DNA of 50,138 bases from an uncultured Dysgonomonas sp. (GTDB taxonomy: Bacteria > Bacteroidota > Bacteroidia > Bacteroidales > Dysgonomonadaceae), in contig USOX01000018.1 in the NCBI GenBank assembly GCA_900556485.1, forward strand, positions 1 through 50,138, read 5' to 3'. The notes under the pieces were generated by a model that saw only the letters and a program-made list of their open reading frames with translations, had not been told where the DNA came from and did no database searches. Positions 9,426-17,158 of this stretch are shown here, in pieces (the first letter of the stretch is position 1; every line of letters begins with the position of its first letter). Made by a program: the position numbers and the translations under genes.

Positions 9426-10727
9426 ATGAAAACACAGAATCTATCTCGTAGAGATTTCCTAAAGAATATGGGAGCAGCCGGAGGAGGACTGATGTTATCT
9501 TCTCTACCTCTACTACATATGTTTGCCCAAAACAACCACAAAGATGCAGAAGGAGGGAAAGCAAGGCTTGCGCTTATAGGAACAGGGTCGAGAGGTATGT
9601 ACCATGTTAATCACCTATTACAAATACCTCAGGCAGAAGTAGTAGCAATATGCGATATTTATCAGCCGCATCTTGATAATGCTGCCAAAGCATTCCCTAA
9701 AGCAAAACAGTACAAAGACTATAATGATGCTATTGCTGACCCGAATGTAGACGGAATTTTGATCTCTACACCTTTGCATATGCATGCTCCTATTTCGATT
9801 GCCGGACTAAAAGCGGGCAAGCATGTATTTTGTGAAAAATCGATGGCTCATACTTTAGATCAATGTAAAGAGATGTATGAAACATATAAAGAATCGGGTA
9901 AGGTTCTCTATATAGGAATGCAACGTTTATTCGATCCGAAATACCTTAAAGCCATAGAGCTGATAAAAGATGGAACCATAGGGCAAATTGTAGCCTTGCG
10001 AAATTTCTGGTACAGAAATAACGACTGGCGCAGACCTGTCCCTGAGCCATCTTTGGAGAGACAAATAAACTGGCGTCTGTATAAGGAATATTCAGGTGGA
10101 TTGATGACGGAACTTGCTTCTCATCAATTACAAATGGGTACATGGGTAAATAAATCTTTGCCTGATTATATTACAGGTTTTGGGGATAATATCTTCTGGA
10201 AAGACAGCCGCGATGTTTATGATAGTGTAAGTGTGATTTACCATTATTCTAATGGTCTTCGCATGACTTTTGAGTCTATCATATCAAATAAGCGCTATGG
10301 TATGGACGAACAGGTATTGGGTCATAAGGGAACACTTGAGCTTGCTCAGGGGTTACTGTATATGGAGAATCCAAAACCTGCTCCGGGAATTCAGCAATTG
10401 ATAAATCAAATAGAGCATAAGGTATTTGATAGTATTCCGTTTGCAGGGCCTAGTTGGGTGCCTGAAACAGCTTCAAATACGAAGGGTGAACCTATTCTGG
10501 ATAATCTTCAAACGCATGACGGATCGAATACTACGGGTGCAGCCGTTGATGACGGATCGAAAGCACTTGTTGCTGCCTTCTGTTCGTCTGTAATCACAGG
10601 CAAGGCTATGCCAATGTTGGTAGAAGAAGCATATTATTCATCTGTACTGGCACTGCTTGGAAATAAAGCAATGGAAGAACGTGCTGTAATAGAATTCCCT
10701 CAAGAATATGTGATACCTTATCTATAA
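9426..10727 (+). CDS. Tat-exported Gfo/Idh/MocA family oxidoreductase
   Basis: A 433-residue protein with a twin-arginine signal (LSRRDFLKNMGAAGG). The Rossmann loop is GTGSRG at 52-57. The usual EKP is EKS at 137-139, keeping the catalytic-type Lys. The central region (FWYRNNDWRRP, GGLMTELASHQL) carries the histidine expected of the family's active site. It is the third member of this fold in the run and only distantly similar to the one at 5237, so the two probably act on different intermediates. Gap to the preceding gene 64 bp, to the following one 12 bp. Confidence 0.85.
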   Translation: MKTQNLSRRDFLKNMGAAGGGLMLSSLPLLHMFAQNNHKDAEGGKARLALIGTGSRGMYHVNHLLQIPQAEVVAICDIYQPHLDNAAKAFPKAKQYKDYNDAIADPNVDGILISTPLHMHAPISIAGLKAGKHVFCEKSMAHTLDQCKEMYETYKESGKVLYIGMQRLFDPKYLKAIELIKDGTIGQIVALRNFWYRNNDWRRPVPEPSLERQINWRLYKEYSGGLMTELASHQLQMGTWVNKSLPDYITGFGDNIFWKDSRDVYDSVSVIYHYSNGLRMTFESIISNKRYGMDEQVLGHKGTLELAQGLLYMENPKPAPGIQQLINQIEHKVFDSIPFAGPSWVPETASNTKGEPILDNLQTHDGSNTTGAAVDDGSKALVAAFCSSVITGKAMPMLVEEAYYSSVLALLGNKAMEERAVIEFPQEYVIPYL

Positions 10728-10739
10728 AAAAAGAAGATC

Positions 10740-11006
10740 ATGAAAGATATAAAATTCAAGTTAACAGCTAAAAGGCAAAAAACTGAGCTTATCATATTCG
10801 GAGCTTGTTTTCTATTCGCCTTTTTATTAAATGTCTATTCTATCATTGCATTCGAAACGGAATGGAAAGAACTATATACTCAGTTGCTATGGGTTCTTAG
10901 TTTGAGTATAGGATTTTACTTCTTAATACTTTTCTTACGACTATTATATTGGCTAATAACCAGTGCATTCCGTAAGAAATCAACAGATAAAACGGAAGAA
11001 AAATGA
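10740..11006 (+). CDS. Small two-helix membrane protein, unknown function
   Basis: An 88-residue protein with two hydrophobic segments (about residues 17-38 and 49-72), a basic N-terminus and a charged tail ending KTEEK. It starts 12 bp after the oxidoreductase stop and its stop overlaps the next start by 4 bases (ATGA), so it is almost certainly translated with its neighbours. I do not recognise a family. The tight coupling suggests a membrane accessory to the pathway. Confidence 0.65.
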   Translation: MKDIKFKLTAKRQKTELIIFGACFLFAFLLNVYSIIAFETEWKELYTQLLWVLSLSIGFYFLILFLRLLYWLITSAFRKKSTDKTEEK

Positions 11007-12196
11007 AACGTATATTATCCGTACTTTTAATCTTCGCTCTCCAGCTAGGAATTTTATATGCAGTAGAGCCTGTAAACTCTGAGAAAGAGAGGGGTTCGGT
11101 CTGTGTCAAGCCAGAAGATTTTGAAGGTGTAAATATATCCAAAAAAATAGCTAATGCTCTCAGCTTTCTGAAAGAGTGTAATGGCGGAACAATAATATTC
11201 AAAGACAATCCGCTTTACCTTATCTCCGAAGCTATATCATTACCATCTAATACGAAGATGATAGTGGATGGCTGTAAGATAAAGCTGGCAGATAATATTT
11301 TTGATAACATTATTCGTTCGGGGAATCTTGATATTGATGAGGAAAATCCGAATGGATATGTAAAACAGTTGTTGCCTGCTCAAAACATTAAAATAGTAGG
11401 GATAAACGGTGCTGAGATAGAAGGTGCAGAGAACTTTTATGAAGGAATCAATCCGAAGACAGGAGTCAAAGAAAAATGGCTTGGAGATTACTGGGGATGG
11501 CGTAACTATACTATTTTACTCTCTTTTGTAGATGGTTTTGAAATATCTGGCTTGAAAGTAAGTAAAACACATAGCTGGGGTATTGTACTGACTAATGGTT
11601 GTAAAAATGGACATGTGAATAAGCTTGATTTGCATACTACAGTAAAGAATGGGGATGGGGTAAGTATTATTCAGGGTGGATCGAATATCGTAATAGAAAA
11701 TATTACAGGTGAGACATCTGATGATACTATAATTCTAGCTGCCTTTGACGAAACCAGATGGAGTAACAATAAATATGTATTTCCATTATTACCGGTGAGA
11801 TATTCTGATTATTCTTATGGAGGAGATATTCATGATATTACATGCCGTAACATAGAAACATCGGGTATTCATCATGTAATGATACTTCTACCTTCCCAAC
11901 CTAAGATATATAACATTTACTGTTCTAATATCAGTGACGGACCTAAAGGTGGTAAACGAAAGGTAGTGCGCATTTATGGGAATGGACAGTATGGACAAGG
12001 CTTCAAGCCCGGAAATATGTATAACATTTATATGAATGATATACGTTCTTATAAAGCAGACATAGCTCTTGAATTCCTTGCGCCTGTACATAATGCTCAC
12101 TTTAATAAAATTACCCAACTTAATCCGAAGGGGTTAGAAGTTCAAGACAACCCTGAAAATGTGAATGTAAGGATAACGAATATTGTGAAGAAATAG
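11003..12196 (+). CDS. Secreted right-handed beta-helix protein, GH28-like
   Basis: A 397-residue protein with a Sec signal (residues 1-20, ending LYAVE). The body shows the repeating short strands of a parallel beta-helix. The segments NGDGVSI and ETSDDTII, about 27 residues apart, resemble the acidic catalytic motifs (NTDG and DD) of polygalacturonase-type GH28 enzymes, and a HSWGIVL segment lies before them. That points to a glycosidase or lyase acting on an acidic sugar chain, but the motifs are degenerate and an epimerase or binding role is possible. It overlaps the small membrane protein gene by 4 bp, and the epimerase-like gene follows after 30 bp. Confidence 0.72.
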   Translation: MKRILSVLLIFALQLGILYAVEPVNSEKERGSVCVKPEDFEGVNISKKIANALSFLKECNGGTIIFKDNPLYLISEAISLPSNTKMIVDGCKIKLADNIFDNIIRSGNLDIDEENPNGYVKQLLPAQNIKIVGINGAEIEGAENFYEGINPKTGVKEKWLGDYWGWRNYTILLSFVDGFEISGLKVSKTHSWGIVLTNGCKNGHVNKLDLHTTVKNGDGVSIIQGGSNIVIENITGETSDDTIILAAFDETRWSNNKYVFPLLPVRYSDYSYGGDIHDITCRNIETSGIHHVMILLPSQPKIYNIYCSNISDGPKGGKRKVVRIYGNGQYGQGFKPGNMYNIYMNDIRSYKADIALEFLAPVHNAHFNKITQLNPKGLEVQDNPENVNVRITNIVKK

Positions 12197-12226
12197 CAAA
12201 CGGTTTAACTCCCAAAGACAAATACC

Positions 12227-13255
12227 ATGATAAAAATACCAATAAATGAGCAGGAGCTGAATGACCTTATTTCTCAGCCCTGGCAGGAGCTAATTACCTT
12301 TTTCGAAAAGTTACCCGGTGATATTTCTATATTGGGAGCAAACGGAAAGATAGGATTATCATTATCTCTGATGGCTAAAAAGGCTATAGAAATGGCCAAT
12401 GTGGCTAAAAAAGTTTATGCTATTTCCCGATTTTCTTCCGAGGAAGGACGCTTATTATTAGAAGACCATGGAATTGAAACCATTGCTTGTGATTTGAGTG
12501 ATGCTGAGGAAGTTAAAAAACTGCCTAAAACGGAGAATGTAATCTTTATGGCCGGGCGCAAATTTGGAACAGAAGGAGCGGAACCTTATACATGGGCCAT
12601 GAATGTACTTGTTCCTGCTATTTGTGCAGAGCATTACAAAGGATCGAAAATTGTAGCGTTTTCTACAGGATGTGTTTATCCATTAGTATCGAAAGAAACC
12701 GGAGGTTCTATAGAGTCTGATCATCCAGAACCAATTGGTGAATATGCACAATCGTGCTTGGGTAGGGAACGTGTATTTGAATATTATTCGCTTGTTCAAA
12801 AAACTCCGGTATTATTATTGAGGCTCAATTACTCTACAGATTTGCGATATGGTGTTCTCTGCGACATAGCAAAAAAAATATGGAATGACGAACCTGTTAT
12901 CACCGACTGCGAATACTTTAATATATCGTGGCAGGGAGATGTAAATAACTACACATTATTAGCATTGGGTGAATGTACATTTCCGGCAAATTATTTGAAT
13001 ATAACAGGCCCTGAAATGTTATCAGTAAAAGAAGTAGCTGATGAAATGGCTGAAATAATGGGTAAGAAAGCTATTGTAAAATTTACTGGTACAGATAGAT
13101 CATACCTCAATAATGCTGAAAAATCTTTCAAACTATTTGGCAGTCCATCCGTAAACGCGAAAGAACTAATCCGTATGCAAGCCGAATGGACTATGCAAGG
13201 GGGTAAAGAACTAAATATACCTACTCATTTTGAGGTGGGTGATGGCAAATTTTAG
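12227..13255 (+). CDS. NAD-dependent epimerase/dehydratase-like protein (extended SDR)
   Basis: A 342-residue cytoplasmic protein with a Rossmann glycine motif GANGKIG at 37-43, a FSTGCVYP segment at 145-152 and a GEYAQSCLGRER segment at 171-182. Extended SDRs act on (often nucleotide-bound) sugars using a Tyr-x-x-x-Lys pair. Here Tyr173 is present but the Lys position is Cys177, so the classical mechanism is impaired or changed. The C-terminal half (NITGPEMLSVKEVADEMAEIMG) is typical of sugar epimerases. It is the last gene of the first run, followed by a 273-bp gap. Confidence 0.8.
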   Translation: MIKIPINEQELNDLISQPWQELITFFEKLPGDISILGANGKIGLSLSLMAKKAIEMANVAKKVYAISRFSSEEGRLLLEDHGIETIACDLSDAEEVKKLPKTENVIFMAGRKFGTEGAEPYTWAMNVLVPAICAEHYKGSKIVAFSTGCVYPLVSKETGGSIESDHPEPIGEYAQSCLGRERVFEYYSLVQKTPVLLLRLNYSTDLRYGVLCDIAKKIWNDEPVITDCEYFNISWQGDVNNYTLLALGECTFPANYLNITGPEMLSVKEVADEMAEIMGKKAIVKFTGTDRSYLNNAEKSFKLFGSPSVNAKELIRMQAEWTMQGGKELNIPTHFEVGDGKF

Positions 13256-13351
13256 CTTATAGCTTTATCTATGTGTTTTTAGCTTGCTGGTTATTAGTGT
13301 ACGAATTTAACTAGTTATAAAGAGGAAAAGGTTACAATAAAAAAATATGAA

Positions 13352-13470
13352 AAAAGTGTCACTTTTGTCACCTTTTTTTGCCCCCTCAATCCCCCTAGGG
13401 GGACTTCCAACGAGATGGAAAAGAGGGAATCAATAAAATTGTAGAGTTAAGAGTCACTTTTGTCACTTTT
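13352..13470. repeat. Small intergenic repeat cluster with two GTCACTTTTGTCAC copies
   Basis: The gap 13256-13528 separates the two gene runs and holds no ORF. It contains a perfect odd palindrome AAAAGTG-T-CACTTTT at 13352-13366, then GTCACTTTTGTCAC starting at 13358, the palindrome CCCCCTAGGGGG at 13391-13402, and a second GTCACTTTTGTCAC at 13453-13466. This looks like a REP-like or degenerate mobile repeat, or a regulatory spacer. Genome-wide copy number is unknown to me. Confidence 0.45.
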
Positions 13471-13528
13471 TGAGAAATCTGGTGTTTCGTCTTCTAATTG
13501 CTAACCGACATCATTAATATACTTTTCT

Positions 13529-14596
13529 ATGAAAATAACAGATATAGACAGTGATTTATTACAAATATTCCGTAAAGGAACTGTGATACCGGCAACGCCT
13601 CTGGCTTTGACTGAATCACGTACTGTAGACGAAAAATATCAGAAAGCACTTGTTCGCTATCATATAGATTGTGGGGTAGGGGGAATCGCTATCGGAGTTC
13701 ACTCTACTCAGTTCGAGATACGTGAACATGGCTTGTTTGAGGGCTTGTTAAGTCTCGTCTCTAAAGAAATAGACAGCTGGTCAGAATTTCGAGGCAAAAA
13801 GATATTGAAAGTAGCAGGTGTTTGTGGAAAGACAGAGCAGGCTTTAAGAGAAGCATCTTTTGCTTTGTCAGCCGGATATCATGCTGCTCTTGTAAGCCTT
13901 TCGGCGTTAAAGGAGAGTAGCCTTGATGAGCTTATTACACATTGCACGAAGGTAGCAGAGATAATGCCTATTATAGGTTTTTATATGCAAACATCTGTAG
14001 GAGGTATTAATCTGCCTTATGAATTTTGGAAAGAGTTTGCAGCTATTCCTAACGTGCTGGGCATAAAGATAGCTCCTTTTGACAGATATAAAACGTTTGA
14101 TGTTGTAAGAGCTATCTGTGATGCAGGAAAAGAAGAAGACATAGCACTATATACAGGGAACGATGATAATATTGTTGCAGATCTTTTGTCTGAATATAAG
14201 GTAGAGACTTCTGCAGGTACAAAAAATATAAGAATAAAGGGAGGGCTACTTGGTCACTGGTGCGTATGGACAAAAAAAGCTGTTGATCTTTTGAATGAAA
14301 TTCATTCCATTACAGACTCAGAGAAGGATATACCTCAAGATTTATTGACTCGTGCAATTCAGATTACAGATTCGAATGCTGCATTCTTCGACTCTAAAAA
14401 TAGATTTGCGGGTTGTATTCCGGGATTACATGAGGTTCTGTTCAGGCAGGGATTAATGACAAATATATTATGTCTGAATTCTGAAGAGGTATTGTCGGAA
14501 GGGCAGAAAGAAGAAATTTCGAGAGTTTATAAAGCTTATCCGCATCTGAATGACGACGATTTTGTTCGTTCTAATCTTTCCATATGGTTAAAATAA
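13529..14596 (+). CDS. Dihydrodipicolinate synthase / N-acetylneuraminate lyase family protein
   Basis: A 355-residue cytoplasmic TIM-barrel protein, longer than typical DapA (about 290-300). The Schiff-base lysine fits K180 in NVLGIKIAPFD and the conserved tyrosine fits Y152 in GFYMQTS. The family forms or cleaves C-C bonds next to a pyruvate unit: DapA, N-acetylneuraminate lyase and KDG aldolase. In a catabolic block with a polysaccharide-lyase-like gene and an M20 deacylase, a role cleaving a keto-deoxy sugar acid is more likely than lysine synthesis. It opens the second run, 15 bp before the transporter. Confidence 0.82.
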   Translation: MKITDIDSDLLQIFRKGTVIPATPLALTESRTVDEKYQKALVRYHIDCGVGGIAIGVHSTQFEIREHGLFEGLLSLVSKEIDSWSEFRGKKILKVAGVCGKTEQALREASFALSAGYHAALVSLSALKESSLDELITHCTKVAEIMPIIGFYMQTSVGGINLPYEFWKEFAAIPNVLGIKIAPFDRYKTFDVVRAICDAGKEEDIALYTGNDDNIVADLLSEYKVETSAGTKNIRIKGGLLGHWCVWTKKAVDLLNEIHSITDSEKDIPQDLLTRAIQITDSNAAFFDSKNRFAGCIPGLHEVLFRQGLMTNILCLNSEEVLSEGQKEEISRVYKAYPHLNDDDFVRSNLSIWLK

Positions 14597-14611
14597 ACAA
14601 TACAAAACGAT

Positions 14612-15823
14612 ATGAATACTAAAACTCCTTTCTTTCAGCAACTATTGTCATCATTTGGACCAGGTCTTATTACTGCTGCTCTCGTATTAGGACCTGGTAC
14701 AATTACTGTATGCAGTAATGTTGGGGCAACCACAGGCTACACTATGTTATGGGTTGTTGTTGTTTCGTGCATATTTATGATATGTATGACAAGAGTTGCT
14801 GCAAAGATGGGATGTGTATCTCCTCTATCATTGCTGACAAATGTTGAAAATAACTATGGTAGAGTAGTATCCATACTTGTTGGCCTTAGTGTATGCTTTA
14901 GCTGCGCCGGATTTCAGACAGGTAATACTGTTGGAGTTGGCATATCGATGAATGAACTTTTTGGAGGAAGTATACCGATATGGACTATTTTGTTTCTAAC
15001 AGTTACACTCATTTTCATCTGGACTTCCAATAACTTCTACTCATTATTGGAAAAGACCATGATATTTTTGGTTCTAATAATGATTGTTGCTTTTGTTGGC
15101 AATCTGTTTTTTATAGAAATAGATGGGGTTGATCTGGTTAAAGGTTTAGTCCCTTCCGCTCCTTCTAATAAAGCATTATGGATAGCTGTAGCATCTACAT
15201 CTTTCAGTGTGGCTGGAGCTGCAGGACAAGCTTATATGGTGCAAGGAAAAAACTGGAAGGTTGGAGACCTGAAAAAAGGACTTAGAGATGCTACTGTAGG
15301 TATACTTATTTTGAGTTCGTTGGGTATTATAATAATCATAACGTCTGCGGCTATTCTTCATCCTCAAGGTATTACGATAAAAAGTGCTGTAGATATGGGT
15401 TTACAACTAGAGCCTTTTCTTGGTTCTTTAGGTAAGTGGCTCTTTCTGATAGGTTTGTTTGCAACTTCTCTTTCATCATACGTTTCTAATGCAGCTTTGG
15501 GGGGAATGTTCCTCTGTGAGGCACTACATTTAGGAAAATCTATAAATGATCGTTGGGTGAAGGTGTTTGCATCAGGCATATTGGTATTTGGTACTATTAT
15601 AGCAATCATCTTTGGTTCTAACCCTATCCAGCTAATCGTTTTCGCTCAATCGATGACAATATTTGGGGCACCTATAGTTGCTGTTGTTATACTATTCTTA
15701 TCCAATAATAAGAAAGTGATGGGACAATATAGAAATCCCCTTATCTTGAATATCATATTGGTGATAGCAACAGCATGGGCTATCTATATATCTATAAATC
15801 AACTTATCTCTTTAATACAATAA
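14612..15823 (+). CDS. Nramp-family transporter lacking canonical metal-binding motifs
   Basis: A 403-residue inner-membrane protein with about 11 hydrophobic segments. The first helix (SFGPGLITAALVLGPGT, residues 14-30) aligns with Nramp helix 1, but the metal-binding DPGN is GPGT at 27-30. The helix-6 region (AGAAGQAYMVQGKNW, 201-215) has no Met-Pro-His motif. Classical Nramp proteins carry Mn2+ or Fe2+ with protons using those residues, so this member probably carries something else, perhaps an organic substrate of the pathway, or binds metal differently. It lies 15 bp after the aldolase gene and 4 bp before the M20 gene, so it is tightly coupled to catabolism. Confidence 0.8.
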   Translation: MNTKTPFFQQLLSSFGPGLITAALVLGPGTITVCSNVGATTGYTMLWVVVVSCIFMICMTRVAAKMGCVSPLSLLTNVENNYGRVVSILVGLSVCFSCAGFQTGNTVGVGISMNELFGGSIPIWTILFLTVTLIFIWTSNNFYSLLEKTMIFLVLIMIVAFVGNLFFIEIDGVDLVKGLVPSAPSNKALWIAVASTSFSVAGAAGQAYMVQGKNWKVGDLKKGLRDATVGILILSSLGIIIIITSAAILHPQGITIKSAVDMGLQLEPFLGSLGKWLFLIGLFATSLSSYVSNAALGGMFLCEALHLGKSINDRWVKVFASGILVFGTIIAIIFGSNPIQLIVFAQSMTIFGAPIVAVVILFLSNNKKVMGQYRNPLILNIILVIATAWAIYISINQLISLIQ

Positions 15824-15827
15824 TGCT

Positions 15828-17132
15828 ATGGAAATAATTAAAGATACAGTTGAAAGGATTATTGACCGATATTCGGAAGAGGTTATCAGTCTTGTAAAAG
15901 GTATTGAACTTCATCCCGAATTGGGATTTCAGGAACACCGGACATCGAAGGTTGTAGCTGATTATCTCAAGGAATGTTCATATGATGTAGAACAAGAATT
16001 GGCAATAACAGGACTGAAAGCAACACTTAAAGGTAAAGAAGATAAATATACTATAGCCTTTATTGGGGAGCTGGATGGGGTAGTATGTAAAGAGAGCCCA
16101 AAAGCATCACCCAAAGATGGAGCATCTCATACCTGCGGACATAATTTGCAATTAGGTATATTAATGCTTGTAGCAAAAGCATTGATGGAGGCAGGTATAT
16201 CTGATGAGTTGAAGGGAAATATTTCTTTTATAGCTGTTCCTGCAGAAGAGTATATACAACTTGAATACAGACGACAACTTCAGAAAGAAGGGATAATAAA
16301 ATATCTGAGCGGTAAACAGGAATTTATCCGTCTTGGTTTATTTGACAATATAGATGCTGCAATACTACTTCATGCAGAGCCAAATAATGAAGAGGCTTCC
16401 ATACATATGTATAATACAGGTAGCGGCTTTAAATTTAAAGAAGTAGTATGCAAGGGGAAAACAGCTCATGCTGCTGCGGCTCCTCACGAAGGCATTAATG
16501 CTCTTCATGCACTGATTCAAGGAATAAACAATATAAATGCCATACGGGACACCTTTTTAGATGAAAATCATAGCCGTGTTCACTATATTATAACCAATGG
16601 AGGTGATAATGTGAACAGTGTGCCCTCCGAAACAAGACTGCAAGGTTATGTGCGTTCTTCAACAATTGAATCGATTGATACTGTTTCAAGAAGATTTGAT
16701 AAAGCTTTCTATAGTGCAGGAGAGAATTTTGATGCTACAATGGAAATATATACCTCAGCCGGATATCTGCCTCTTATCTGCAATCGCATACTAAATAATG
16801 TTTTTGAAGATAATGCAAGAAGGTTTCTGCCTGAAACAAGCATTTACCAGAAAGGGCATTTTATGGCATCGACCGATCTGGGAGATTTGTCCCATATAAT
16901 GCCTGTTATACAGCCAATGATGGGAGGAATAAGAGGTGGATTGCATGCGCCTGATTTTGAAGTTACAGATTATAATGCAGCGATTGTAATTCCAGCTAAA
17001 ATTGTTGCAAATACGCTTATTGACTTATTAAAGGATAATAAGATAGAAGACGTTATCAGGAACTATAAACCTGAGTTGAGTAAAGAAGAATACCTGGAAT
17101 TGTTAGAAAAAGACTATTTATTGCCGGAGTAA
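15828..17132 (+). CDS. M20 family amidohydrolase/peptidase
   Basis: A 434-residue cytoplasmic protein of the AbgB/carboxypeptidase-like M20D group. Metal-ligand motifs are visible: HTCGHN at 101-106, AEEY at 139-142 (the Glu pair), and H182 in LLHAEPN. GKTAHAAAAPHEGINALHA marks the inserted dimerisation domain. These enzymes hydrolyse amide bonds such as N-acyl-amino acids, aminobenzoyl-glutamate or N-acetyl groups. In this run it may deacylate an N-acyl amino-sugar acid, which is an inference. The next gene's ATG is 26 bp downstream. Confidence 0.87.
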   Translation: MEIIKDTVERIIDRYSEEVISLVKGIELHPELGFQEHRTSKVVADYLKECSYDVEQELAITGLKATLKGKEDKYTIAFIGELDGVVCKESPKASPKDGASHTCGHNLQLGILMLVAKALMEAGISDELKGNISFIAVPAEEYIQLEYRRQLQKEGIIKYLSGKQEFIRLGLFDNIDAAILLHAEPNNEEASIHMYNTGSGFKFKEVVCKGKTAHAAAAPHEGINALHALIQGINNINAIRDTFLDENHSRVHYIITNGGDNVNSVPSETRLQGYVRSSTIESIDTVSRRFDKAFYSAGENFDATMEIYTSAGYLPLICNRILNNVFEDNARRFLPETSIYQKGHFMASTDLGDLSHIMPVIQPMMGGIRGGLHAPDFEVTDYNAAIVIPAKIVANTLIDLLKDNKIEDVIRNYKPELSKEEYLELLEKDYLLPE

Positions 17133-17158
17133 TATTGCCCTATTATAAAAAATATACT

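Noticed and set aside
10504..10560. DGSNTTGA segment in the 9426 oxidoreductase as an ApbE flavinylation site
   Set aside because: The pattern does not fit D-x-S/T-G-A-T/S and the protein is a Rossmann oxidoreductase, so the match is coincidental.
17135..17158. TTG start for the heparinase-like gene
   Set aside because: It adds eight residues before a proper signal peptide; the ATG at 17159 fits a secreted protein.
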